Shown here piece after piece: positions 1 to 9,299 of a DNA stretch of 64,000 bases. This DNA comes from Undibacterium sp049340185 (GTDB lineage: Bacteria; Pseudomonadota; Gammaproteobacteria; Burkholderiales; Burkholderiaceae_D). The position numbers and the translations under genes are program-made. Every line of letters begins with the position of its first letter. Position 1 is the stretch's first letter. The stretch lies in contig NZ_JBMPPC010000009.1 in assembly GCF_049340185.1 (NCBI RefSeq), positions 62,001 to 126,000 of the forward strand, written 5' to 3'. A model generated the notes under the pieces. That model did not search any database and had not been told where the DNA came from. It worked only from the letters and a program-made list of their open reading frames with translations.

Positions 1-66
1 CAGCGGTGAGCCGATCACCGGCAAGGAAAGATTCTGTAATGCTTTAGGCAGATGAGAAGTCGTCAT
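1..66 (-). CDS. Nitronate monooxygenase, N-terminal fragment (partial)
   Basis: The first 22 codons of a gene that runs off the left edge on the minus strand, starting at ATG 66-64. The peptide begins MTTSHLPKALQNLSLPVIGS, the typical N-terminus of FMN-dependent nitronate monooxygenases (2-nitropropane dioxygenase family), which oxidise alkyl nitronates to carbonyl compounds and nitrite. The family assignment rests on this short N-terminus only. The gene is divergent from the TetR regulator at 266, which suggests that the regulator controls it. No strong Shine-Dalgarno is visible. Confidence 0.6.
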   Translation of the reverse strand, partial: MTTSHLPKALQNLSLPVIGSPL

Positions 67-189
67 AAGGGGTCCGGTCTCTTAATTAAATTGGTTCTCA
101 CTGGATGATACCGAGCTGGCGTCAGGCATCGCCGTATCAATCAAATTGCACAAGAAACCTGGTTTGGTTGCGTGTTTAGCGGGTTGTTC

Positions 190-218
190 TTGGCGTTTTT
201 TAGTGAGGCTGATATGAT
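190..218 (+). promoter_or_regulatory. Sigma-70-like promoter of the TetR gene
   Basis: TTGGCG at 190-195 and TATGAT at 213-218 are separated by 17 bp, upstream of the TetR ATG at 266. The spacing is ideal and the -10 is near consensus. No palindromic TetR operator was recognised with certainty in the 67-265 divergent spacer. Confidence 0.45.
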
Positions 219-265
219 GTTATCAGAAAAAACGTTGTTTTTCACCAGAATTTTGCGGGTCATTT

Positions 266-913
266 ATGCCAACACCGAAAACCAAAGTCATCGATTTTAA
301 GCAAGGGCAGGAAGAGCTGCGCAATACCCTGCGTCAGGGCATGCTCGACGCGGCAACCCGCTTGCTGGTTGAAGAAGGCGCAGCAGCACTGACCGTACGC
401 AAGGTCGCCGATGCGGTGAATTGCTCCACCACCTTGTTGTATTCGCTATTCGGCGGTAAAGACGGATTGTCTAATGCGCTGTATCTAGAGGGGTTTAGCC
501 GCCTGATCCAGGATTTCACACAATATGAAGCCAGTCTGCCCGCCGCCCAAAAAACCCACGGGCTTGATCGTATCTGGATGTATGCGACGAATTATCACGA
601 TTACGCCAGGCGCAACCCTAGCTATTACATGGTGATGTTCGGCGATGCGATTGCCGGATTTTTGCCGCCGCTGGAATCGCGGGTCGCAGCGTGGGAATCG
701 TTCACGCCGCTGATTAATGAATTTGAGCATTGCATGCAAGAAGGCAGCTTGCCTAAATCCAGCCCGAGTGCCGCGGCCCGCTTGTTGTGGGCGGCAATGC
801 ATGGTGTGATCAGTCTGGAGCTCAAAGGCTATTACCTGAAAAAAGAACATTCGGACGAACTCTACCGCGCTGCAATCCGGGCGGTGCTGCATTCGCTAAA
901 ACATCCTGAATAA
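266..913 (+). CDS. TetR/AcrR-family transcriptional regulator, WHG-type C-terminal domain
   Basis: A 215-residue protein with a TetR helix-turn-helix at about residues 22-68 (GMLDAATRLLVEEG, then TVRKVADAVNCSTTLLYSLF). The C-terminal ligand domain carries a run resembling the WHG family (AARLLWAAMHGVISLEL, about residues 170-186). Such proteins are cytoplasmic dimeric repressors released by small ligands. It is divergent from the nitronate monooxygenase and about 160 bp upstream of a crotonase-family gene, so either or both could be targets; that is inference from context. Start ATG 266 is followed directly by the expected N-terminal arm; no strong Shine-Dalgarno is seen. Confidence 0.85.
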   Translation: MPTPKTKVIDFKQGQEELRNTLRQGMLDAATRLLVEEGAAALTVRKVADAVNCSTTLLYSLFGGKDGLSNALYLEGFSRLIQDFTQYEASLPAAQKTHGLDRIWMYATNYHDYARRNPSYYMVMFGDAIAGFLPPLESRVAAWESFTPLINEFEHCMQEGSLPKSSPSAAARLLWAAMHGVISLELKGYYLKKEHSDELYRAAIRAVLHSLKHPE

Positions 914-1071
914 AATATCCTGAATTTGATACGATAAATTAGTTTCGCCTCGTAATTTTTACGCTGCACTCTTACGCCATTTGTATCCGCACTATCAGCA
1001 CTACCGGCACTATTAGCTACATCACCAACAATCAACAACAATCGCCCACGATTCCCACCTCCGGAGACCCT

Positions 1072-1926
1072 ATGACTTATCAATGTTTTGACTTCAGCAT
1101 CAAGGACAAAGTCGCTCATCTGCAATTGAACCGGCCAGCCAGTATGAACACGATGCAGCCGGTATTTTTTCGTGAACTGGTGAGTATTCTGAGTACTCTG
1201 CAACGTGAGGCATCAGCCCGCGCGCTGGTAATTTCATCGACCGGTAAACACTTCACTGCCGGGATGGCACTCGACGTATTCGCGGGTGGCGGTGTGAGTC
1301 TGGATGACGCCACGGCGGTTGGCCGCGCCAATATCACGCTAGTCCTGCAAGACATGCATCACTCTTTTAATCTGATCGAGCAATTGCGCATGCCAGTCAT
1401 CAGTGCGATTCATGGCGGCTGTATCGGTGGCGGCGTCGATCTGATCTGCGCGAGCGATATCCGGCTCGCCAGCGTTGATGCTTTTTTCTGCATCCAGGAA
1501 ATTAATATCGGCATGACTGCGGATCTCGGTACCTTACAGCGCTTACCTAAACTGATCCCCGAGGGCATCGTGCATGAGATGGCTTATACCGGTCGCCGCC
1601 TGCCCGCCCAGCGCGCACTGGCGGTCGGGCTGGTGAACGACGTGTTCGAGAGCCGAGAATTAATGATAGAAGCCGCGCTACACATGGCTGCCGAAATCGC
1701 CAGCAAACCGCCGGTAGCGATCTGGGGCAGCAAACAGGCGATCCACTACGCGCGCGACCATTCAACTCACGATGCCTTGCAACAAATGGGCTGGCTGCAA
1801 TCGGGCATCTGGCAAAGCAGCAATCTGATGGAAGCCTTTATGGCGAAACAACAAGGCAGGCCAACAGACTATGCGGATCTGGCACCGGTCAGTTCTTTTG
1901 AAGACGCGCCATATCAGTTGAAATAA
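1072..1926 (+). CDS. Crotonase-family enzyme (enoyl-CoA hydratase/dienoyl-CoA isomerase-like)
   Basis: A 284-residue crotonase-fold protein. It has the oxyanion-hole segments STGKHFTAGMALD (about 55-68) and HGGCIGGGVDLICASDIRLA (about 115-134), followed by IQEINIGMTADLG. The acidic residues in the last two segments sit where ECH1-type delta3,5-delta2,4-dienoyl-CoA isomerases carry catalytic Asp/Glu, so an isomerase role is more likely than hydration; this is a family inference. The start is well supported: ATG 1072 follows a purine-rich GGAGAC Shine-Dalgarno. It probably acts in beta-oxidation of unsaturated fatty acyl-CoAs. It stands alone downstream of the TetR gene. Confidence 0.8.
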   Translation: MTYQCFDFSIKDKVAHLQLNRPASMNTMQPVFFRELVSILSTLQREASARALVISSTGKHFTAGMALDVFAGGGVSLDDATAVGRANITLVLQDMHHSFNLIEQLRMPVISAIHGGCIGGGVDLICASDIRLASVDAFFCIQEINIGMTADLGTLQRLPKLIPEGIVHEMAYTGRRLPAQRALAVGLVNDVFESRELMIEAALHMAAEIASKPPVAIWGSKQAIHYARDHSTHDALQQMGWLQSGIWQSSNLMEAFMAKQQGRPTDYADLAPVSSFEDAPYQLK

Positions 1927-2028
1927 GCATGCTCATACTCAACTCAGCCACCGGTAGTCTCAAGTAGTGAAACAGGCCTGGCAATTCAGGACGCTAGTAA
2001 AATACGGATATCCACTAGCGAGGCGATC

Positions 2029-2442
2029 ATGGCAGAAAACAAAACCAGGCAAAACGATCTGAGCGTCAGCGACTACGTTGACGCAATCACTGATCCAGTT
2101 CGCCGGCAGGATTGTCTGGCGCTGATTGAACTGATGTCTGCGGCGACAGGACACCAAGCTAGAATGTGGGGGACCAGCATCGTCGGTTTTGACACACGCC
2201 ACTACCGGTACGAGAGCGGGCGGGAGGGCGATATTTGCCTGATCGGCTTTGCATCGCGCAAACAGGATCTGGCGCTGTACCTGATGCTGGGAGCCGGTGG
2301 CTATGATGACTTGCTGGCGGGTCTGGGCAAACACAAGTTGGGTAAAGGATGTTTGTATATCAAACGGCTGTCGGATGTACATCTCCCTAGCCTGACCAGT
2401 ATCATTGAACAAACTGTCATACGCATTAGACAGTCGACCTGA
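2029..2442 (+). CDS. DUF1801 domain-containing protein
   Basis: A 137-residue protein of the DUF1801 (YdhG/YjbR-like fold) family. It shows the typical segments DPVRRQDCLALIELM near the N-terminus, a central MWGTSIVGF, and the C-terminal LGKHKLGKGCLYIKRLSDV. No enzymatic activity is established for the family. ATG 2029 is preceded by GAGGCG. It is a single gene in its own transcription context; the following 233 bp before the helicase hold no convincing gene. Confidence 0.8.
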   Translation: MAENKTRQNDLSVSDYVDAITDPVRRQDCLALIELMSAATGHQARMWGTSIVGFDTRHYRYESGREGDICLIGFASRKQDLALYLMLGAGGYDDLLAGLGKHKLGKGCLYIKRLSDVHLPSLTSIIEQTVIRIRQST

Positions 2443-2675
2443 TGGCTTACGCGGAAGGTGTCACGAGTATCGATTATTCGCGGCAAACCCGGCAAACCGT
2501 GACGAGTGATTTCATCGCATTGCATTGGGTTGCACCGCATTGCATCGTTTATGATCAAGCTCGCTCTCTATCCATCGCTGCCAATTTTATCGACATGATC
2601 TGTTTCCTTACCTCATGCCTGCCCGCACGGTATCCGGTTAAAGCGCACAGCACGCCCCTTAGACAAAGTCCCTGA

Positions 2676-5165
2676 ATGACGACGTCTCATACTCTGGCGG
2701 GCATCTTCCGCCCGCGCATCACGCTGCAAACCCTGACGCGTGGCGATGGCTTATTAGGAATGAAACCGACCGGCACCTTCGGACCACGTGGCGGCAGTGT
2801 AACGGTTGTCCAGATTGACTGGCTCTACACCACAGACACGGGAATACGCTGGCAGACGTCGGCACCGACCACTTTACTCAATCGCCGCCCGCATTCCACA
2901 CAGGATCTGCTTGACGCAGAAGGAAAACCCGTCGTGTTACTACGCGATCTCGGCGCAGAAGCAGATGCGCTGGATCGGGTCTGGGATTTGCATTTGCAAC
3001 CCGTGCCCGCAGCAAGTCTGCAATGGCGCAATAACGATGCCGCGCTGCCATTCGGGCCTTTATGGAGCTTGCAGCAAGAAGATTTTTTTGCTGACTTTTG
3101 GGCGGAGCAATTACCTGCATTGCAAGCGCTTGGCTGGTCCGTAGTCGTGCATCCGGGCTTCGCGCATGAGAGCGTGCCTGTCGATGCCTGGCATCTGATC
3201 ATCGATCAGGAAACCGGTGAAATAAGCGGTAAAGAAGTGGCATCGCCTATGCACGGCTATACCACTGCCATCACCCCGCTGGGACTGCCGGCACGCGAGG
3301 GATCGTGGCTGCTCAGTCTGGGGATAGAAATCGACGGTCAGGTGCTGGATCTGGTTCCCATGCTGGCGAATCTGATACAGCGCGATGCTCGCTGGCTGAG
3401 CGCGGCGCAAGTCGCTGCGATTGACGATCTGGCAGTGATCCGTTTACGGGCACCGGGCGGCAAGCGGATCGATGCGCTGGCGGCTCCGCTCAAAGCGATT
3501 GTCATGCACATGCTGGAATTGCTGACCGATGAAAAACGTCTGCAAGATAAATTGCAAGGTCCCCTGCAGTTATCCGCCTGGGATGCCCAAAGAATAGAGG
3601 CATTGCGCCTCAGTTTGCTAGAGAGCCAGGCCGCGCGCGCCGGTGTGCATGGCGGCTGGCAATTGCAAGGCGAGTCCGGTTTACGCATGCTGGCAAAGCG
3701 TCTGCAAGCCGTTGGTCAGCCACAGGCGATCAGCGCCCCCGCAGGTCTGGGCATTACACTGCGACCGTATCAATTACATGGCGTCGCCTGGCTACAGTAT
3801 TTACGAGCGAATCATCTGGCAGGTATTTTGGCAGACGACATGGGGCTAGGAAAAACTGCACAAGCTCTTGCCCATATCCTGATTGAAAAACAGGCGGGCC
3901 GGCTTGATCGTCCGGCACTGGTCGTCCTGCCAACCTCGCTGGTATTTAACTGGCAGGCCGAAGCCCGGCGCACGGCACCGGACTTACGTGTGCTGGCACT
4001 ACAAGGCGCACAACGCGCCGATGAATTTGCCAATATTGCAGATGCCGATATCGTGCTGACGACCTATCCCCTGCTGTGGCGCGATCTGGCGACGCTGGAA
4101 GCGCAGACCTTCCACCTGCTACTACTCGACGAAGCCCAGACCGTCAAAAACGCTGCCAGCCGTAGTGCCGACGCAGTGCGCCGCTTACGAGCCAGGCATC
4201 GCTTGTGCATTACCGGCACGCCGCTGGAAAATCATCTTGGCGAGTTGTGGACCCAGTTTGATTTTTTGATGCCGGGCTTTCTTGGCGACATGCGCAGCTT
4301 TACCCGCTTATGGCGCAAACCCATCGAAATTAATGGTGAGACTCTGCGCGCACAACTGCTGGCACAACGCGTGCGCCCCTTTATTTTGCGACGCCGGAAG
4401 CAGGATGTCGCCAGCGAATTGCCGCCCAAGACCGAGATCATTAAACGGCTCAAACTCAGCGGACAACAACGCGATCTGTATGAGAGCGTGCGGGTCGCCG
4501 CCGACGAGCAGGTACGCCGTATTTTGCAGCGCAAAGGCTTTGCCGGAGCGCAGATCACGATACTCGATGCCTTGCTCAAATTGCGGCAGGTATGTTGCGA
4601 TCCCTATCTGCTGAAAGGGACAAAAACACCGGATACCATGGAGCGTGCCAAACTTGAACTGCTCAGCGATATGCTGCCCAGTCTGGTGGTCGAAGGCCGC
4701 CGTGTGCTGGTATTTTCCCAGTTCACAGAAATGCTCGACTTGATCGCCGGACGACTGACGACGCTGGCGTTGCCCTACCTGAGCCTGACCGGCAAAACCC
4801 CGCCCGCACAACGCGGCTGCATCGTCGCGCAGTTCCAGAACAAGGAGGTGCCCGTCATGCTGATCAGCCTGAAAGCCGGTGGCGTCGGCCTCAATCTGAC
4901 CGCGGCTGACACGGTGATTCACATGGATCCGTGGTGGAATCCAGCAGTCGAAGAACAGGCAAGCGCACGCGCTCACCGCATCGGTCAGGAGCAAGCCGTG
5001 TTTGTGTATAAGCTGGTAGTCGAGGGCAGCATCGAAGAACGCATTCTCGATCTGCAAGCGCGTAAGGCTGCGCTGGCAGATGGCGTTCTAGGTAGCGATG
5101 CCGCGCTGGCACCGAAATTTAATGCAGACGATCTGCAGGCATTGCTGGCACCTTTGAGCGTATGA
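2676..5165 (+). CDS. SNF2/RapA-type DEAD/DEAH-box helicase
   Basis: An 829-residue Snf2-family ATPase. Motif I is DDMGLGKTAQ (about 388-397), the Walker B variant is DEAQTVKN (about 485), and motif III is ITGTPLENHLGELW. The C-terminal RecA lobe carries VFSQFTEMLD and the diagnostic motif VI ARAHRIGQEQ (about 765-774). The roughly 350-residue N-terminal part lacks the Cys/His SWIM zinc finger often fused in this bacterial group, so this is the short form. Members translocate on double-stranded DNA and are thought to remodel protein-DNA complexes. ATG 2676 follows immediately on an upstream in-frame-independent TGA; no clear Shine-Dalgarno is seen. Cytoplasmic. Confidence 0.9.
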   Translation: MTTSHTLAGIFRPRITLQTLTRGDGLLGMKPTGTFGPRGGSVTVVQIDWLYTTDTGIRWQTSAPTTLLNRRPHSTQDLLDAEGKPVVLLRDLGAEADALDRVWDLHLQPVPAASLQWRNNDAALPFGPLWSLQQEDFFADFWAEQLPALQALGWSVVVHPGFAHESVPVDAWHLIIDQETGEISGKEVASPMHGYTTAITPLGLPAREGSWLLSLGIEIDGQVLDLVPMLANLIQRDARWLSAAQVAAIDDLAVIRLRAPGGKRIDALAAPLKAIVMHMLELLTDEKRLQDKLQGPLQLSAWDAQRIEALRLSLLESQAARAGVHGGWQLQGESGLRMLAKRLQAVGQPQAISAPAGLGITLRPYQLHGVAWLQYLRANHLAGILADDMGLGKTAQALAHILIEKQAGRLDRPALVVLPTSLVFNWQAEARRTAPDLRVLALQGAQRADEFANIADADIVLTTYPLLWRDLATLEAQTFHLLLLDEAQTVKNAASRSADAVRRLRARHRLCITGTPLENHLGELWTQFDFLMPGFLGDMRSFTRLWRKPIEINGETLRAQLLAQRVRPFILRRRKQDVASELPPKTEIIKRLKLSGQQRDLYESVRVAADEQVRRILQRKGFAGAQITILDALLKLRQVCCDPYLLKGTKTPDTMERAKLELLSDMLPSLVVEGRRVLVFSQFTEMLDLIAGRLTTLALPYLSLTGKTPPAQRGCIVAQFQNKEVPVMLISLKAGGVGLNLTAADTVIHMDPWWNPAVEEQASARAHRIGQEQAVFVYKLVVEGSIEERILDLQARKAALADGVLGSDAALAPKFNADDLQALLAPLSV

Positions 5166-5219
5166 TTTTTTTCAATCAGCGCTTACAAATCATGAAAAGA
5201 ATCGCATCAAAAACAGGAC

Positions 5220-5692
5220 CCGCTTATTCCATGCGCTTTTCCATGTGGTTTTGCCCCAGAAGCCGCACGGGATAAGCGGATTGGGCTTTGAAAATATCTA
5301 AAAATTCTTTAACCACTATGTCATGGACATCGCTTACTCCTGCCTTTTCTCTGTGTCTCCGTGCCTCTGTGTCTCTGTGGTGAGAGGTCTTAGTTTTTGC
5401 GTAAGCCCTATTGATATGATTTTTTAATGTGAAGATTTTTAGAAGTTCCCGAAATAGAATCCGCATATTCCATGCGACTTTCCACGTGTTTTTGCCCCAG
5501 AAGCCGCACGGGATAAGCGGATTGGGTTTTGAAAGTATCTAAAAATTCTTTAACCGCTATGTCATGAAATCGCTTACTCCTGCCTTTTCTCCGTGTCTCC
5601 GTGTCTCTGTGGTGAGAGGTCTTAGTTTTTGCGTGAGCCCTATCAATGTGATTTTTTAATGTGCAGGTTTTTAGAAATTTCGTTTTTGAAAT
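5220..5692. repeat. Tandem pair of a dispersed modular intergenic repeat (copies A and B)
   Basis: Two direct copies of a unit of about 235 bp (5220-5459 and 5460-5692) differ by scattered substitutions and small indels. Each contains AGAAGCCGCACGGGATAAGC, later ACTCCTGCCTTTTCTC, then CTCTGTGGTGAGAGGTC and GATTTTTTAATGTG. The same blocks recur near 11000, 44250, 48250 and 51100. The 5166-5982 spacer contains no convincing gene; the rest of it (5693-5982) is AT-rich and probably holds the promoter of the downstream acyltransferase gene. Confidence 0.85.
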
Positions 5693-5982
5693 TTTCTTAC
5701 TCTAGCGCTTACAATTCTCACGGTCCGATGTCGTAGTCGTTCAATACGCCACTTTTTTAACCGGGTAGTATGCTTTTTATGGCGGCGACCAAACTCAATA
5801 AAATTCTGATCAATCGCATATGGTCAGGGACTGTAAAGAAATTACCGGTCGTAGTCCGCAGCAAATTTTGAACGATACGAAGAACAACCAGAGCGACTGG
5901 ATGTCTCGCCTGAAGTCGCACTGTCTGTTTTTTGTGCATTATTTTCTGCATTAATATGCAGAGTCATCGATAAGGATATTTC

Positions 5983-7176
5983 ATGCACCAAGGACAACGT
6001 CTTCATTCACTCGATAATCTGCGCGCGGTCATGATGTGGCTAGGCATCGTCCTGCACGTCGCCGTCATTTATATGGCGGGACCACGCATGCTGCCCTGGC
6101 ACGACAATCAGAGTACGCTGGCGGCAGATTTGCTGGTTGTCGTCATCCATGCATTCCGGATGCCGGTATTTTTTATCGTGGCCGGATTTTTTGTGGGGAT
6201 GCAGATGCAACAGCGCGGAGCAGAGGCGATGTTGCATAATCGACTGCGCCGCCTGGCGCTGCCTTTTATCGCGTTCTGGCCTCCGCTCTTTATCGCCTCC
6301 GGTTTGATGATCAGTTTGTATGTACATCTGAACCAGTTTGGTACCATTGGATTTGATACTTCACTGATTCCTCAGATACCGGGTAAAGCGGTCATACATA
6401 CGCTGCATCTGTGGTTTATCTATTACCTGATGCTGTTTTGCCTGACCGCAGCCGCCGTAGATCGCCTGAGTCAGCATCTGACGGATACGCTGAAAACTCG
6501 TATCACTCACATCTGGAAAGTCCTGTCCTCGGCATGGTGGGGTTGTATCGTGCTGGCCTTGCCACTGGCAATGACGGGAGCCTTCTATCGTGGCGGCGTG
6601 GTAGCGCCGGGCGGATCGTTCATTCCTGACCCGGCAGAGTTCATACACAGCGGGCTGTTTTTCGTTTTTGGCTGCTACCTGTATCAAAATCAGTCGGCGG
6701 TGCTGGTCCTCTATGTGCGCTATCGCTGGCGGTATATGCTGGCTGGCTTTGTACTTTTGTTTTTCTATCTGGCGCTGTTTAAACGCTTTGAGCCCCTGCA
6801 AGACAGTCTGTTACCTCTTAAGGCAGGGATGGCGTTTTTATATAACTGTGTCAGTTGGTTGTGGTGCTTTGGCATGATCGGTTTGTTTTTACATTACCTG
6901 CCCAAACAAAACCGGTTCTTGGCGTATATCGCAGAGAGTTCCTACTGGGTCTATCTGGTTCATCTGGTGGTAACCATCGGCGTCGGAGCTTTGCTGTATA
7001 ACAGTCCGCTCAATGCCGTCGGACGCATCGCTGTCAATATCGTGCTGACGAGCGCTGTCTGTCTGCTGAGTTATCAACTGCTGGTAAGGCATACCTGGCT
7101 AGGTCGATTTTTAAATGGAAAAATCCTGTTCAAAAAAGTGAATCCGGCACAGGCTGGCATTATTACCAGGGACTAA
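5983..7176 (+). CDS. Acyltransferase-3 family integral membrane protein (OpgC-like)
   Basis: A 397-residue polytopic membrane protein of the acyltransferase 3 family. The N-terminus RLHSLDNLRAVMMWLGIVLH carries the usual Leu-Asp-x-Leu-Arg and His of the first membrane helix. It is followed by FRMPVFFIVAGFF in helix 2 and RLRRLALPF after it, then about eight further hydrophobic helices. Members transfer acyl groups, such as succinyl or acetyl, from the cytoplasm to extracytoplasmic glycans; OpgC, which succinylates periplasmic glucans, is the nearest model I recognise. The substrate here is unknown. ATG 5983 follows AAGGAT. Its 3' end overlaps the convergent esterase gene by 4 bp. Confidence 0.8.
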   Translation: MHQGQRLHSLDNLRAVMMWLGIVLHVAVIYMAGPRMLPWHDNQSTLAADLLVVVIHAFRMPVFFIVAGFFVGMQMQQRGAEAMLHNRLRRLALPFIAFWPPLFIASGLMISLYVHLNQFGTIGFDTSLIPQIPGKAVIHTLHLWFIYYLMLFCLTAAAVDRLSQHLTDTLKTRITHIWKVLSSAWWGCIVLALPLAMTGAFYRGGVVAPGGSFIPDPAEFIHSGLFFVFGCYLYQNQSAVLVLYVRYRWRYMLAGFVLLFFYLALFKRFEPLQDSLLPLKAGMAFLYNCVSWLWCFGMIGLFLHYLPKQNRFLAYIAESSYWVYLVHLVVTIGVGALLYNSPLNAVGRIAVNIVLTSAVCLLSYQLLVRHTWLGRFLNGKILFKKVNPAQAGIITRD

Positions 7177-8087
7177 GGTGCAGCGGGTGTTACTGCAATG
7201 GCAGGATTTCTACCACCGTCGCTCAACACAAACTGAGTCACGGTATCGAGAGTTGGTGCGAGAGCGCGTAAAGGCCAGGCCATACTACCAATCAGACTGA
7301 CATGGTTAGTATGATCGAAGTGAAATTCCTGCACCGGCACACCCGCGGCACGGAGCTTGTTCGCCAAGCCCGTCGTGTTACGCACGGGATTCACTAATGT
7401 ATCCTCAAGTGGCGCAATGAGCAGGCTGGGCGGCGCACTGGCGCTGACGTGATGAATCGGTTGTGAATCTCTGGGGGTATCAGGATAAAAAAATACCGGA
7501 CGGGCATCGACATTGGTAATCGGAATAAAGTCGTAGGGCCCGGCCAGTCCGATCAGACCTCGAAATATCGATGGCTGCATCCCGACTTCTGCCAGCCAGC
7601 GCGGATCAAGCGCGAGCATTGCCGCGTTATACGCCCCCGCGCTGTGCCCCATCACAAAAAGGCGAGAAGGATCTCCGCCATAACGCGATATCTCTTTTTT
7701 GACATAGGCAATCGCCAGCGCACCATCCTGCAAAAAAGCCGGATAACGGACTTGAGGATATAGCCGGTAATCTGCCAGCACACAGAGGATACCGCGTGAT
7801 GTGAGCGCCTCTGCTACGAAGAGATAATCCGCACGCTGACCGGAGTTCCAGGTTCCGCCATAAAAGAACACCACGACAGGAACGCTACTGCCAGAGGGCG
7901 CATGAGCCGGGGCATAGATATCGAGTTTTTGCCGTGGATCTGATCCGTAAGCAAGGTCCGCCGTTTTGACATAGGCTGAACCGGGTGTCAGAGCGTTAAT
8001 CGTACGCACTGGTGAGCAAGCAGCGATCACGCCAAACAGCATCAGCAATGCGCTAAAGGAAAGTAGTATTTTGAGCCAGACTGTCAC
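7173..8087 (-). CDS. Lipoprotein alpha/beta hydrolase (carboxylesterase/BD-FAE type)
   Basis: A 304-residue exported hydrolase. An N-terminal hydrophobic stretch ends in a lipobox-like VIAACS (Cys about 24), so it is probably a lipoprotein. The fold is that of hormone-sensitive-lipase-like esterases: oxyanion segment VVVFFYGGTWNSG (about 70-82, with the HG replaced by YG), nucleophile elbow VMGHSAGAYNA (Ser about 149), a late Asp in LEDTLVN and His in HFDHTNHVSL. Substrate unknown. It is convergent with the acyltransferase gene, overlapping its last codons. Alternative: a lipid or polymer esterase of the cell envelope. Confidence 0.8.
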   Translation of the reverse strand: MTVWLKILLSFSALLMLFGVIAACSPVRTINALTPGSAYVKTADLAYGSDPRQKLDIYAPAHAPSGSSVPVVVFFYGGTWNSGQRADYLFVAEALTSRGILCVLADYRLYPQVRYPAFLQDGALAIAYVKKEISRYGGDPSRLFVMGHSAGAYNAAMLALDPRWLAEVGMQPSIFRGLIGLAGPYDFIPITNVDARPVFFYPDTPRDSQPIHHVSASAPPSLLIAPLEDTLVNPVRNTTGLANKLRAAGVPVQEFHFDHTNHVSLIGSMAWPLRALAPTLDTVTQFVLSDGGRNPAIAVTPAAP

Positions 8088-8184
8088 GATACCTCCGACA
8101 AGATGTGTACGACTTTATTCGCAGGAATATCGCTTTTGGTTTCAACAATCTCAGGATTGAGGCTGATGATGCAGGGAATCAGAC

Positions 8185-8240
8185 TTAAGGTGTGCTGATT
8201 AAGGTGTACTAATTAAGGTTTACTGATTACCGTGTACTAA
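8185..8240. repeat. 14-bp tandem array, about four units
   Basis: Four consecutive 14-bp units (8185, 8199, 8213, 8227) with consensus TTAAGGTGTACTRA. The last unit encodes the C-terminal Ile-Ser-Thr-Arg and stop of the MBL-fold gene, so the array runs into the coding region. Confidence 0.75.
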
Positions 8241-9168
8241 TTAAGACATCGCCCTGCAGGCTTGCGACACCGGACTTCAGCAAATCTGCGATCAGAGAGT
8301 CGAGCAAAGGGGCCAGCGGCTCATCGACAAGATGCACCGAGGCTTGCATCAGGCGATTCTGAACTAAGGATTGCCTGATCTGACGGAGCGGCAATTGCTG
8401 TGATTCCAGCAACTGAAAAGCGATCATGACTTTGAGCGCATTCCGCGCATTGCGTCTGGGATCGGCGGATAAATACGCAAGCCGGCTGCGGGCACGATCA
8501 ATCGCATCTGCCACGTCACTAAACGGCGCGCCATGACCGGGAATGACAACACGGATGTCGAGTCTCTCGATCAAATCCAGCACGGCTGCCTGCTCGGCAA
8601 AACCCGACTCAGCTTCCAGCTCGGGGAAAATAACGCCAAAACCGTTTTGCCATAATGCATCCGCAGAAATGAGTATGGCTTCGCTGGCGCAGTACAACAT
8701 CAATGAGTGAGGATCATGCCCGGGTGCCGCCAGTGCCTGCCATGATAAACCGCCCAGATGCAGCGGCTGACCGTGGGACAGGATGCCATCGAAGGTGAAC
8801 CGCTGGCAACGCTGCCCGGTCGCGCTGAAAGTCAATCCGTCGTCATCCCATGTAGCGACCGCTGCGGCATCTGCCTCCGGAATCAGGGTATGGCAGCGAT
8901 ACGTGTGTTGCAATATCGCGTTGCCGCCGCAATGATCGGAATGCAGATGGGTGTTGATCAGCAGATCGAGTGGCCGCGCTTGCAGTGCATGCCGCACTAG
9001 CGCCAGCGTCTGATCAGCGTGGGTCATATAGCCGCTATCGACCAGCGCAGCAGATCCAGAATCAGACGCGTCATCAATGAATAAAATATTATTCGACGAC
9101 AGCCAGCCCCGCTCGAATACCTGCATGCTGGCAGGGAGTTCTGGTACTTGTGCGGCTGCTGTTGACAT
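8227..9168 (-). CDS. MBL-fold metallo-hydrolase
   Basis: A 313-residue metallo-beta-lactamase-fold hydrolase. The zinc motif INTHLHSDHCGG (HxHxDH, about residues 91-102) is followed by APGHDPHSLMLY, an Asp in LISADALW and the final His in VIPGHGAPFSD, giving a complete binuclear metal site. A helical C-terminal part of about 80 residues follows. The family covers glyoxalase II-like thioesterases, lactonases and others, so the substrate cannot be given. Probably cytoplasmic; no signal peptide. Both flanks carry four-unit 14-bp tandem arrays of unrelated sequence. Confidence 0.85.
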   Translation of the reverse strand: MSTAAAQVPELPASMQVFERGWLSSNNILFIDDASDSGSAALVDSGYMTHADQTLALVRHALQARPLDLLINTHLHSDHCGGNAILQHTYRCHTLIPEADAAAVATWDDDGLTFSATGQRCQRFTFDGILSHGQPLHLGGLSWQALAAPGHDPHSLMLYCASEAILISADALWQNGFGVIFPELEAESGFAEQAAVLDLIERLDIRVVIPGHGAPFSDVADAIDRARSRLAYLSADPRRNARNALKVMIAFQLLESQQLPLRQIRQSLVQNRLMQASVHLVDEPLAPLLDSLIADLLKSGVASLQGDVLISTR

Positions 9169-9199
9169 AGAGGTCGTCGCTTATTTTGGCTTGATTAAT

Positions 9200-9255
9200 T
9201 AATCGGAACTAAGTGATCTGAACTAAATAATCTGAACTGCCTGATCTGCATTGTT
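9200..9255. repeat. 14-bp tandem array, four units
   Basis: Units start at 9200, 9214, 9228 and 9242 with approximate consensus TRATCTGAACTAAR. The array lies just upstream of the MBL-fold start codon (minus strand, 9168) and could affect its promoter region. Confidence 0.7.
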
Positions 9256-9299
9256 GGATTGTGTGATTTTTTAAAAAACAAATCTGAACAAGATCCAGC

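Noticed and set aside
2442..2675. 77-residue plus-strand frame between DUF1801 and the helicase
   Set aside because: It begins on the DUF1801 stop and ends on the helicase start, shows no motif, and has no ribosome site; probably spacer.
5224..5466. 80-residue minus-strand open frame with HHRDTEARRHREK
   Set aside because: It is a translation of the dispersed repeat block X (complement of CTCTGTGCCTCTGTG); this peptide is a familiar artefact of such repeats and the frame has no ribosome site.
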